Below are positions 1 through 7,395 of a stretch of DNA of 64,000 nt, piece by piece. The notes beneath the pieces were generated by a model. That model did not search any database. It was not told where the DNA came from and was given only the letters and a program-made list of their open reading frames with translations. This DNA comes from Streptomyces griseochromogenes. GTDB lineage: Bacteria > Actinomycetota > Actinomycetes > Streptomycetales > Streptomycetaceae. Position numbers and translations under genes: made by a program. The stretch spans positions 10,664,001 to 10,728,000 of the forward strand of contig NZ_CP016279.1 in NCBI RefSeq assembly GCF_001542625.1, in the 5' to 3' direction. The stretch's first letter is position 1. Every line of letters begins with the position of its first letter.

Positions 1-380
1 ACCAGCCCGCCGCGCCCGCTGCGGGGCTTGGGGGCGGGCTGCTGGTACGACGCACCCCAGACGGCGCCCGCGGCACCGGCGCCGCCGTCGCCGTAGGAGG
101 GCGTGGCCGGGGCCGGCGGCGGCCAGGAGCCGTCCGGGGCGGGGCCCGGGTGGCCGGCGGGCGGCTGGTACCCGTCGGACGGGCCCTGCTGGGCGTGCGC
201 GGCCGGCGCGGGGCCCTGCTCGGGCGCGTCCGGGGTGCCGGGCGGCACGGGCGGGAGCGGAGCCGTCGGTGCGTTCCCCTCGGGCGCGGGGCCCTGCGGG
301 GAAGCAGCGGGAGATGCCACCGGCACGGGAGGTGCGGACGGCGCCGGGGGTACCGCGTTGCCCTCGTTCTCGGTGCTCAC
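1..380 (-). CDS. N-terminal part of a probable HtrA-type trypsin-like serine protease, cut by the window edge
   Basis: About 126 codons are inside the window. The start is GTG (380-378), preceded by GAGGAGAAG at a good distance. The visible part begins MSTENEG, is almost entirely Pro, Ala and Gly with Gln/Tyr patches (YQQPAPKP), and ends in a basic stretch (KPRSGRGG) at the edge. Actinobacterial membrane-anchored HtrA/DegP proteases carry such a disordered cytoplasmic head before one transmembrane helix, a trypsin domain and a PDZ domain. The divergent glycerophosphodiesterase at 676 fits that locus as I remember it in S. coelicolor. The catalytic domain lies outside the window, so the protease call rests on composition and context. 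The 295-nt gap to the next gene holds an AT-rich patch (about 560-597) that may carry promoters. Confidence 0.5.
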   Translation of the reverse strand, partial: MSTENEGNAVPPAPSAPPVPVASPAASPQGPAPEGNAPTAPLPPVPPGTPDAPEQGPAPAAHAQQGPSDGYQPPAGHPGPAPDGSWPPPAPATPSYGDGGAGAAGAVWGASYQQPAPKPRSGRGGL

Positions 381-675
381 AGCTCTTCTCCTCGATCCAC
401 GGCTGGTGTCCTGGGTCGCACTCGGTCACGCTCGTTCACGCTGTCGTCGGGTCCGGCGTGAAGCAACTGTGCGTGGTCCAGTGTCGCGCTTGTATGCAGT
501 CAGCTTTTCCCACGGGCCGTCAGAGCACCATAAGCGGTGGCTGTGGGTCCGGGACCATTCTTTATATAGTATTTTTCGGACAAAGGTCATATAAGCGACA
601 GGTGTACGCCCGCGTTCGTCGCACGGACGCACCTGCGCCGCCCCGCGTACCCCGCGTCGGTGGCACCATGACGCG

Positions 676-1503
676 GTGACCCACGCACCACACCACCCCA
701 TCCAGGTCGTCGCCCACCGGGGGGCCTCCGAGGACGCCCCCGAGCACACACTGGCCGCCTACAAGAAGGCCATCGAGGACGGAGCGGACGCCCTGGAGTG
801 CGACGTACGGCTGACCGCCGACGGCCACCTGGTCTGCGTCCACGACCGGCGGGTGAACCGTACCTCCAACGGCCGCGGCGCCGTCTCCGCCCTGGAACTG
901 GCCGAGCTGGCCGCACTGGACTTCGGCTCCTGGAAGACCCGCGAGGCCTGGCGCGGACGCGACGAGGAGCCCGACTGGGAGCACCGTCCCGAGGACCGCG
1001 AGGAGACCTCCGTCCTCACCCTGGAGCGGCTGCTGGAGCTGGTCGCGGACGCCGGACGGCGGGTGGAGCTGGCCATCGAGACCAAGCACCCCACCCGCTG
1101 GGCGGGCCAGGTCGAGGAGCGGCTGCTGCACCTGCTGAAGCGGTTCGGACTGGACGCGCCGGCCTCCGCCGCCACATCGCCGGTGCGGATCATGAGCTTC
1201 TCGGCGCGCTCGCTGCACCGCGTGCGTGCCGCCTCGCCGACGATGCCGACGGTCTACCTGATGCAGTTCGTCTCGCCCCGGCTGCGCGACGGACGGCTGC
1301 CCGCGGGGGTGCGGATCGCGGGCCCCTCGATCCGCATCGTGCGCAACCACCCGGCGTATGTGGAGCGGCTGAAACGCGCCGGTCACCAGGTCCACGTCTG
1401 GACCGTGAACGAGCCCGAGGACGTGGACCTCTGCGTCGAGCTGGGCGTCGACGCCCTCATCACCAACCGCCCGCGCGCGGTGCTGCGACAGCTGGGCCGC
1501 TGA
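676..1503 (+). CDS. Glycerophosphodiester phosphodiesterase (GDPD family)
   Basis: 275 residues, full length for a cytoplasmic bacterial GDPD. It hydrolyses glycerophosphodiesters from phospholipid turnover to glycerol-3-phosphate and an alcohol. The family signature is at the N-terminus: AHRGASEDAPEHT around residues 12-24, ECDVRLTADG with the metal-binding acidic pair around 38-47, and VHD near 52. A second acidic cluster (AIETKHP) lies mid-protein, and the C-terminal VHVWTVNEPED and LITNRP motifs are typical of the TIM barrel. There is no signal peptide, so it is probably intracellular. The GTG start has no good Shine-Dalgarno; an out-of-frame ATG with stop (668-679) overlaps it. Divergent from the probable protease gene. 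Confidence 0.9.
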   Translation: MTHAPHHPIQVVAHRGASEDAPEHTLAAYKKAIEDGADALECDVRLTADGHLVCVHDRRVNRTSNGRGAVSALELAELAALDFGSWKTREAWRGRDEEPDWEHRPEDREETSVLTLERLLELVADAGRRVELAIETKHPTRWAGQVEERLLHLLKRFGLDAPASAATSPVRIMSFSARSLHRVRAASPTMPTVYLMQFVSPRLRDGRLPAGVRIAGPSIRIVRNHPAYVERLKRAGHQVHVWTVNEPEDVDLCVELGVDALITNRPRAVLRQLGR

Positions 1504-1504
1504 T

Positions 1505-1838
1505 CGCGGAGAAAGATCCGGAGAGAGAGCACGGAGAAAGAGCACGGAGATAGAGCGCGGAGCAGACGACGGAGAAGACGACGGAGAGGCGGAGGCCAAG
1601 AGCCGGGTAAGGACCGGTCCGCACCCCTTGACCCGGCCGCCGGGCTCCAGCATCCTCCACTCTCGGCCACACCATTGAAATCAAGCCACACGACGACAGA
1701 CCCGTCACAGGGAGTGCTCCGGCGCGTTCGATCCGTGTTCGTTCCTTACGAGTGCGTCACCGGAAGGGGACTGGCCGGTTTCCGGTACAGGCCAATGGGG
1801 CATCCACACCGTGGCGTGGGGCAAAGGAGGTCTCGGGG
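1505..1838. repeat. Intergenic region with purine-rich degenerate tandem repeats
   Basis: Directly after the GDPD stop, 1507-1600 consists of variants of GGAGAAAGAGCACG and CGGAGAAGACGA, a strongly strand-asymmetric (G+A) tract. No hairpin terminator is evident. The remainder (1600-1825) has no recognisable element apart from the ribosome binding site of the next gene (GGAGG at 1826-1830). Confidence 0.5.
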
Positions 1839-2390
1839 GTGGCGTTGGTGGTGGCACAGGAGGTGCCCACGTCGTCGAGCATGGCCGTACCCCATGGCCC
1901 TGCGGGCGTGGGAAAGGCCAGGCACCGGATGCGGTCGCAACTACGCAGCGGTGGTGTATCGGAACCGGTCATCGACGATGCCGTACTGATCCTTTCCGAA
2001 CTATTGAGCAATGCCTGCAAACACGGGCGTCCCCTGGGCGACGCTCCGGCCGGGGACGGCGATGTGCGGGCCGCCTGGCGGGTGGACGCGCGCGGGCGGC
2101 TCATCGTGGAGGTCACGGACGGCGGCGGCCCGACCCGCCCGGCTCCGGCGACCCCGTCGGTCACCGCGCACGGCGGCCGCGGGCTGAACATCATCACCGC
2201 CCTCGCCGACGACTGGGGGGTCCGGGACGACACCCGTGGCGAGGTCACGGTCTGGGTGGTGGTCCACGTGGACGTGCACGATCCGGATGCCGGGGGCCGC
2301 CGCGCCGATTTCGCTACGCGCGTCATCTCCCCCGCTCTCCCGGCCATGGCCGAACTGGACTTCGCGGACGCGTTCGAGGACCTGGACTGA
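1839..2390 (+). CDS. Anti-sigma-factor-type ATP-binding protein (HATPase_c, RsbW-like)
   Basis: 183 residues from GTG 1839, chosen because GGAGG (1826-1830) lies 8 nt upstream; an in-frame ATG at 1752 has no ribosome site. It is a stand-alone GHKL ATPase domain: N-box ELLSNACKHG, G1 box VTDGGGP and G2 box GGRGLNIITALADDW. Such small proteins are abundant in Streptomyces and act as serine kinases or binding partners of anti-sigma antagonists and sigma factors. Between the N-box and G1 box there is a Gly/Asp-rich loop (DAPAGDGD). No sigma factor or antagonist is adjacent, so the partner is unknown. The C-terminal 40 residues after the ATPase fold are acidic (ELDFADAFEDLD). Confidence 0.8.
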   Translation: MALVVAQEVPTSSSMAVPHGPAGVGKARHRMRSQLRSGGVSEPVIDDAVLILSELLSNACKHGRPLGDAPAGDGDVRAAWRVDARGRLIVEVTDGGGPTRPAPATPSVTAHGGRGLNIITALADDWGVRDDTRGEVTVWVVVHVDVHDPDAGGRRADFATRVISPALPAMAELDFADAFEDLD

Positions 2391-2432
2391 GGCAGGCGGA
2401 CGCGCCCGAGGATCTGAACCGAGCCTCGTGGG

Positions 2433-2477
2433 CGTCCGAGGACCCGCACTTCCCGGACGTCCGAGGACCCGCACTTC
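2433..2477. repeat. 20-nt direct repeat, period 25
   Basis: CGTCCGAGGACCCGCACTTC occurs at 2433-2452 and exactly again at 2458-2477, separated by 5 nt, in the intergenic region between the anti-sigma-type gene and the DUF5926 gene. A third partial copy (CGGACGAGGGCCC) follows. It may be a slippage duplication; a regulatory role is possible but unsupported. Confidence 0.7.
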
Positions 2478-2533
2478 GCGGGCGGACGAGGGCCCCCGCC
2501 GGTCTCCGCCGAGCCCACGCGAAGACGCGGAAA

Positions 2534-2583
2534 TCGTCCACAGGTTCACACCGTCGGCCTCGGCCACGGGCCCGTTGTCCACA
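2534..2583 (+). promoter_or_regulatory. Two DnaA-box-like 9-mers
   Basis: TCGTCCACA at 2534-2542 and TTGTCCACA at 2575-2583 lie in the same orientation upstream of the DUF5926 gene. TTGTCCACA is the preferred Streptomyces DnaA box. A TAGGCT hexamer about 30 nt further down (about 2612-2617) is a plausible -10 element for the next gene, so bound DnaA could touch that promoter. Confidence 0.6.
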
Positions 2584-2658
2584 GGTTCCCGTCGGTGGTG
2601 GCGCGAACGACTAGGCTCCCGCCCGTACGAGACGAGCCGCAACCGGGAGACACCCACG

Positions 2659-3624
2659 ATGGCCAAGAAGCGACCTCAGACGACGACCAAGCGGCCTCAG
2701 CTCAGCGATGCAGAGGTCCCGGTTGTCGGCGCCCGCGAACCCTGCCCCTGCGGCAGCGGCCGGCGCTACAAGGCGTGCCACGGCCGGGCCGCCGCACATG
2801 CCGCGACCGAGCTGGTGCACCGGCCGTTCGAGGGGCTGCCGGGCGAGGGCGACTGGGTGGCGCTGCGCGAACTGGTGCCGGCCGCGACGGTCGAACTGCC
2901 CCTCAGGGAAGGCCTGCCCGAGGGCGTCCCGTCGGTCACGCTCGCCACGGTGCTGCCGATGGCCTGGCCCGCGCTGCGCCGCGACGACGGCTCGGTGCTG
3001 CTCGGCCTGCAGAACGACACGGCCTCCGGCGACATCAGCCGCGACCTCGCCGACACCCTCCAGCGCGCGCTGTCGGCCGCCCCGGGCACTCCGGTGGAGG
3101 GCCGCCGCGCCCCCGCCGAGGGTCCGCGGCTGCAGGACCTGCTCGACCCCGAAGGCACGTTCGAGCCAGTTGTGCACAGCGGCTTCGAGTTCTGGGTGCC
3201 GGACGCGGAGAACGCCACCCCGGAGGTGGCCGCGTCCCTGGAGCGGGCCAACGCCGCCGCCATCCCCACCGTGAAGCTGTCCGGTGTGGACTGCGCGTAC
3301 TGGTGCGAGACCCCGGAGAAGAACCACCTGCGCTGGGTCATGCCGCACCCGGAGGAGCGGCTTCTGGACGCTCTCGCCCGGCTGCACGCCGCGGGCCGCT
3401 CCAGCCTCGGCGAGGGCACCCGGCTGGTGGGTTCCTTCCGTGCTCACGGCCTCGTGGTGCCGGTCTGGGACCTGCCGAAGGGCTTCACGGCCGAGGACAC
3501 GGAGAAGCCGGCCGCCGAGTTCGCCGAGCGGCTCGCCGCCGCCCTCGCCGTCGAGGAGCCGCTCACGGCCGAGGAGCGCCGGGCGCGCGGGGGACTGACC
3601 AACCGGCAGGTCACGCTCAACTGA
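2659..3624 (+). CDS. DUF5926 family protein with N-terminal SEC-C zinc motif
   Basis: 321 residues from ATG 2659 (GGGAGA 8 nt upstream; start MAKKRPQ). After a basic tail, a SEC-C motif is visible around residues 30-45: PCPCGSGRRYKACHG, the C-x-C-x8-C-H zinc site also found at the C-terminus of SecA. The remaining 270 residues are a conserved actinobacterial domain of unknown function (DUF5926) with no catalytic signature I recognise. The likely promoter is TAGGCT at about 2612, giving a short leader. A perfect stem-loop terminator follows at once (3642-3671), so the gene looks monocistronic. The function is unknown; SEC-C suggests protein or ribosome association. Confidence 0.85.
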   Translation: MAKKRPQTTTKRPQLSDAEVPVVGAREPCPCGSGRRYKACHGRAAAHAATELVHRPFEGLPGEGDWVALRELVPAATVELPLREGLPEGVPSVTLATVLPMAWPALRRDDGSVLLGLQNDTASGDISRDLADTLQRALSAAPGTPVEGRRAPAEGPRLQDLLDPEGTFEPVVHSGFEFWVPDAENATPEVAASLERANAAAIPTVKLSGVDCAYWCETPEKNHLRWVMPHPEERLLDALARLHAAGRSSLGEGTRLVGSFRAHGLVVPVWDLPKGFTAEDTEKPAAEFAERLAAALAVEEPLTAEERRARGGLTNRQVTLN

Positions 3625-3641
3625 GTCGCTCTCGCACACAT

Positions 3642-3671
3642 GTCACGGCTGACCGACCGGTCAGCCGTGAC
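3642..3671 (+). terminator. Stem-loop terminator
   Basis: Perfect 13-bp inverted repeat GTCACGGCTGACC / GGTCAGCCGTGAC with a GACC loop, 18 nt after the DUF5926 stop. There is no U-tract, as is usual in Streptomyces. Confidence 0.85.
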
Positions 3672-3751
3672 GAGGGCACCGGAACGGGTGACTCCTGTCA
3701 CAACTCCCCGTCTCCGCAGGGAAATCGGTGTCCGAATAGCCGAGATCGAAT

Positions 3752-3832
3752 TTGCGAACCGCCGATCTCTTGTTACCGTTCCAGTAGCCCGGTTGCTGGT
3801 GCATCCCCCGTCGCCAGCAACCGGGTCTTTCC
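3752..3832 (+). ncRNA. Candidate small RNA: promoter plus a 12-bp hairpin with a C-rich loop
   Basis: TTGCGA (3752-3757) and TACCGT (3774-3779), 16 nt apart, look like a vegetative promoter. About 7-9 nt downstream begins CCCGGTTGCTGG (3788-3799), which pairs perfectly with CCAGCAACCGGG (3814-3825) around a 14-nt loop containing CCCCC, followed by TCTTT. No ORF starts between this promoter and the converging gene that ends at 3878. The transcript would therefore be a ~45-nt RNA, or the hairpin is simply the terminator for the converging secreted-protein gene. The C-rich loop could pair with Shine-Dalgarno sequences. Confidence 0.45.
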
Positions 3833-3877
3833 ATGTCCGCATGCGGTGTACACCACCCTGCGGAGCGCCAGGGAGCG

Positions 3878-4489
3878 TCAACTCCCGTTCTGCTTGTCGG
3901 AGTTGCTCGCCGAGCGCAGCAGCAGCGGCCCGTCGGCGCCGCGCGCGGAGAACTCGGCGACGGCCGTGTAGTCGTCCAACGAGCCCCGGGTGTGCTGGCG
4001 CGGCGTCTCACAGGTGGCGGGCTCGTCGTCGGCGCCCACGGCGCAACTCGTCTCCACGGTGCGGCCGCCCGGCCCCATCAGGCTCAGCACGGAGTCCACG
4101 GCCTTGCCGGTGGCGTTGCGGTAGTAGACGCGCGCCCAGGTGTCCTCGCCCTGGGTCAGCACACAGGTCTGCGCCTCGATGCCCTCGGGGGAGGAGAGAT
4201 CAGGGCCGCAGCGGGCGGCGGTGGCCAGGCCCAGCCCGAGCAGCAGGGGGGAGCGGGAAGGGTCGACGGAGGGCAGTTTCGCGTCGTCGGATGACGCTTT
4301 CGCACCGGTCCGGCCACCGTGTCCTCGTGGCCCCGGCACATCGCTCACCTGCCCCGCGGACGCCACCGCCAGCGGCAGCGCTACCGCCGCCGCCATGACG
4401 CCCACGAGGGCGAGGAGACGAAGCCTGCGGGGGTCCGGCCCACCGCGATGCGGCGACCTAGCGCCGTGACCCCCAGAAATGCGCAGCAT
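3878..4489 (-). CDS. Secreted or membrane-anchored protein of unknown function
   Basis: 203 residues. A basic N-terminus (to about residue 21) precedes one hydrophobic helix (LRLLALVGVMAAAVALPLAV, about 22-42) that fits a signal peptide or anchor. The exported part has a disordered Gly/Ser/Asp-rich linker followed by a compact domain with four cysteines (around AARCGPD, AQTCVLT, ETSCAVG and ATCETP) that could form two disulfides. I do not recognise the family. It lies 55 nt downstream of the Prim-Pol-like gene on the same strand and may be co-transcribed with it. Its 3' end meets the candidate small-RNA hairpin at 3788-3825. Confidence 0.65.
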   Translation of the reverse strand: MLRISGGHGARSPHRGGPDPRRLRLLALVGVMAAAVALPLAVASAGQVSDVPGPRGHGGRTGAKASSDDAKLPSVDPSRSPLLLGLGLATAARCGPDLSSPEGIEAQTCVLTQGEDTWARVYYRNATGKAVDSVLSLMGPGGRTVETSCAVGADDEPATCETPRQHTRGSLDDYTAVAEFSARGADGPLLLRSASNSDKQNGS

Positions 4490-4544
4490 GTAGCGGAAGA
4501 TAACGACCGCGGACAGGCAAAACGCCCGGCCGCGCCCGAAAGCC

Positions 4545-5210
4545 CTACAACTCGGGCGCGCTCACACCCGTACGAGTGAGGGCGTCCACCACGGCGTCCA
4601 CGACCGCCTCCACGTCGGGCACCCAGGGGGTGGCCGAGCCGGGCAGCGGCGCGCGCTCCCAGCGGACGGCACCGTGGCCGGTCTCGGACGGGGGCAGGGC
4701 GAGGTAGCCGCCCTCGCCGTGGAAGCGCAGCGACCCGGGCACGAAGTCCTTGGCGTACAGCAGTTCACCCAGTTGCTGCATGGAGTACGGCCTGACGAGC
4801 ACCGCCCAGCGGGTCGGCGAGGCGACCACCGGGCCGAGGCGCATGCCCCGCCGGTCGAGCAGGTCGAGGGCGTGGGCCGCAGCGGCGGCCGGCAGGCTGA
4901 CCGCGCAGGGCGCCTGGCCTCCGGTGGCGAGGACGATCGGCGCGTCCGGCCGGTTGGTCCACCACCAGCGCACCATGCGGGCGTCGGTGGTGGCCGCGAG
5001 CAGACCGGGGTCGAATGGGTGTGCGCCTGGCACCGTGCACTCCGGGTCGGGGCAGCCGCAGCGGGCCCGGCCCTGCGGGTCCGGGGCCACACCCGGGAGT
5101 ACGGGCCACTGCCATTGGGTCGCGAAGGTCAGGGCCTCGCTGATCAGCTCAGGCCTCTTGTCGTTCCGCCTGGACAGGAGCCTGCGTCGCCTTTTGAGGA
5201 TCTCGCGCAT
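4545..5210 (-). CDS. Prim-Pol (AEP) domain-like protein, probably degenerate
   Basis: 221 residues with a basic N-terminus (MREILKRRRRLLSRR). The CGCPDPEC...GAHPFDP segment around residues 50-68 matches the Zn-knuckle region with which bifunctional primase/polymerase domains begin, and WWTNRPDAPIVLATGG matches the following strand. The usual hydrophobic D-x-D metal motif after that strand is absent: the sequence reads QAPCAVSLPAAA. It is therefore probably a non-catalytic AEP-fold protein. The family is often annotated as bifunctional DNA primase/polymerase in Streptomyces. No helicase or primase partner is adjacent. The start ATG has GGAAAGGA about 12 nt upstream. Confidence 0.75.
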   Translation of the reverse strand: MREILKRRRRLLSRRNDKRPELISEALTFATQWQWPVLPGVAPDPQGRARCGCPDPECTVPGAHPFDPGLLAATTDARMVRWWWTNRPDAPIVLATGGQAPCAVSLPAAAAAHALDLLDRRGMRLGPVVASPTRWAVLVRPYSMQQLGELLYAKDFVPGSLRFHGEGGYLALPPSETGHGAVRWERAPLPGSATPWVPDVEAVVDAVVDALTRTGVSAPEL

Positions 5211-5676
5211 GAGCGCTCGTTCCTTTCCGTTGCACCGCTGGCAACACCGTGGACCACATCACACCATGTGTCGATCACTTCACTGTGCGTACCTATTGGC
5301 GCATCACACCCCTGTGCAGACAGGGGGAACCCCAAGGGGTCGAGCGTTGGCCGCGTCCGCGTCCGTAGTGCGTCCGTCAAAAGCACGGTTGCGGCGTGAG
5401 GGTGGCGAAGCATGGCGTTTGCCGTCGCGCGTATTTCTCTCCGCCTCCGCCACGGGAGGATGGGGCTCGGCCGTCGGTGGCTATGACGCCCGGGTCCGTC
5501 GCCAGGTTCCGGGTGGCCCCCAACCACCCCTGGCCTTCTCCGAGTACGTACCCATCACGACCGCTGTGACGCTCTGTGGAGCAAGGCCAGTCGACCGCAA
5601 TGAACCGTTACCCGAGGCAGTTTTAAGCCAACTTGGCAGTAAGGCAAGGGTTTCGAAAGAAACCCACATCACGCCC
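5211..5676. other. Intergenic region without a recognised gene
   Basis: 466 nt between divergently read genes. It holds a short CCCCTGTGCAGACAGGGG hairpin (about 5308-5325) and an AT-richer stretch just before the tiny ORF (5615-5665, TTTTAAGCCAACTTGG and TTTCGAAAGAAA) where a promoter for the downstream genes is likely. I found no RNA gene or convincing coding sequence. Confidence 0.5.
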
Positions 5677-5808
5677 ATGGACACCAGGAATCCCCGCAGG
5701 ACAATGCTGGACATCCCCTCACGAGTGCGTGTACATGTGGAGACACTGCTAGCGGCGCAGAATGACATGGGGGTTTGCGATGCTTTTGAGCAATACGCAC
5801 CGGTCTGA
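5677..5808 (+). CDS. Small ORF (43 aa) directly upstream of the SpoIIE-like phosphatase gene
   Basis: ATG 5677 to TGA 5808 encodes 43 residues, beginning MDTRNPRRTMLDIPSRVRV and ending in an acidic segment with DAFEQYAPV; an internal ATG at 5704 would give a 34-residue version. Codon use is less GC-rich at third positions than in the neighbours (TTG, TGT and AAT codons occur). It ends 12 nt before the phosphatase ATG, which has only a weak ribosome site, so translation coupling is plausible. No family is recognised. It could be a leader peptide, a small regulator of the phosphatase, or a chance ORF. Confidence 0.5.
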   Translation: MDTRNPRRTMLDIPSRVRVHVETLLAAQNDMGVCDAFEQYAPV

Positions 5809-5820
5809 AGGCCGGACGCC

Positions 5821-7236
5821 ATGAACGCCCCGCACCCTCCGAAAGTGGCTGGAATCGATCCAACGGTTCCCACGCCCGCACACACTGTCGCGCCCGCACC
5901 CCCCACCCCGGACGCCGGTCCCTCCCCGGACGCCGCTCGCGCCCTCCCCACCCCCACCGGCCCCGCGCCCGGGACCCTGCTCCAGGACCGGCTGGCCGGC
6001 TGGGTCTCGGACCTCACGACCCTCCACGAACTCACCGAACGCCTGTCCCGCACGGACGCCCTGGAACCCGCCCTCCAGGAACTGCTGCGCGCCGGATCCG
6101 CCCTGGTCGGCGCCCGCCGCGGCCTAGTCGTCCTGGAACCCGCGGACGGACTCGGCCCCAGCGCCACCATCGGCCTCGGCCTCGGCCGGGCCGACCTCGG
6201 CCACATCGAGACCGTGCCGCGCGGCGCCCTCCCCCACGGCGCCCTCCTCGACGCCGGCGCGGGCACCGAGATCGTGCACGCCGACCTGCTCGCCGAGGAC
6301 GGCCTCGACCCCCGCCACCGCGAGGTGGCCGCCCGCCTCGGCTACGCCGCCAGCTACGCCCTGCCCCTGTCCGCCGAGGCCGCCGGCCGCCTCGGCGCCG
6401 CCGTGTGGCTGTACGACGAGCCCGCCGAACCGGACGAGCGCCGCCGCCACCTCGTCGGCCTGTACGTCCGCCACGCCGCCGAGCACCTCGCACGGCTGCT
6501 GGAGGTCGAGCGCACGCGCGCGTGCCTGACGACCATCGCCGAGGAACTGCTCCCGTCCCGGCTGCCGCGGGTGGCCGGCGTCCAGCTCGCCGCCCGGCAC
6601 CGCACCGGCCCGCGCGGCGGCGGCGACTGGTACGACGCGCTGCCGCTGCCCGACGCCGCCCTCGGGCTCTCGGTCGGCTCGGTCACCGGCTCCGGCCCCA
6701 GCGCGGTGGCCGCCATGGGCCGGCTGCGCGCCTCCCTGCGGGCCTACGCCGTGATGGAGGGCGAGGACCCGGTCGCCGTCCTGTCCGACCTGGAGCTGCT
6801 GCTGCGGCTGACCGAGCCCGCCCGCTCGGCCACCGCCCTGTTCGCCTACTGCGAGCCCGCCCTGCGCAAGGTCACCCTGGCCGGCGCCGGGCACAGCCCG
6901 CCGCTGCTGATCGGCGAGCGGCGCACCGAGTTCGCCGAGACCTCCGTCTCCGCGCCGCTCGGCATGCTCGCCTGCTGGGAGGCGCCCAGCGTGGAGATCC
7001 AGGCGGAGGCCGGAGAGACGGTCCTGCTCTATACCGACGGGCTGCTGCACCGTACCGGCGACCCGATGGACCGGGCCTTCGCCCGGCTGCACGCGGCCGC
7101 CGCGAGCATCCCGCGCACGCTGCGCCGCGACCCCGGGGCCATCGCCGACCACGTGCTGCGCACCGTACTGCCGGACGGCATGGACACGGCAGACAGCGAG
7201 GAGGACGTGGTGCTGCTGGCGGCCCGCTTCGACTGA
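5821..7236 (+). CDS. GAF-domain/SpoIIE-like PP2C-family phosphatase
   Basis: 471 residues: a disordered Pro/Ala-rich head (1-50), a GAF-like sensor region (about 65-235), then a SpoIIE/PP2C phosphatase domain (about 245-470). Such proteins dephosphorylate anti-anti-sigma factors in partner-switching pathways. GGDWYDALPLP and TVLLYTDGLLHR are the expected PP2C motifs, and SEEDVVLLAAR closes the domain. The second metal-binding motif, normally GD-x-x-GHG, reads VGSVTGSG here, so one metal Asp and the His are lost. It may be a pseudo-phosphatase. Two anti-sigma-type ATPases (1839 and 11586) lie within 6 kb on either side and are possible pathway partners. The start lies 12 nt after the tiny ORF. 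Confidence 0.85.
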   Translation: MNAPHPPKVAGIDPTVPTPAHTVAPAPPTPDAGPSPDAARALPTPTGPAPGTLLQDRLAGWVSDLTTLHELTERLSRTDALEPALQELLRAGSALVGARRGLVVLEPADGLGPSATIGLGLGRADLGHIETVPRGALPHGALLDAGAGTEIVHADLLAEDGLDPRHREVAARLGYAASYALPLSAEAAGRLGAAVWLYDEPAEPDERRRHLVGLYVRHAAEHLARLLEVERTRACLTTIAEELLPSRLPRVAGVQLAARHRTGPRGGGDWYDALPLPDAALGLSVGSVTGSGPSAVAAMGRLRASLRAYAVMEGEDPVAVLSDLELLLRLTEPARSATALFAYCEPALRKVTLAGAGHSPPLLIGERRTEFAETSVSAPLGMLACWEAPSVEIQAEAGETVLLYTDGLLHRTGDPMDRAFARLHAAAASIPRTLRRDPGAIADHVLRTVLPDGMDTADSEEDVVLLAARFD

Positions 7237-7395
7237 GAGCCCGCCCGCGGCCGTCTGGCATGAGCGGGCATAACAGGTCATCCGGCCCGGGGCTCACCCT
7301 GGTACGACCGTACGATGATGGAGGTCCCCCGCTCGGTCACAGTCGCGAGCGCCGGACCGCCGGGGGAGATCACACGCCGTACCGAGGAGGATCAC

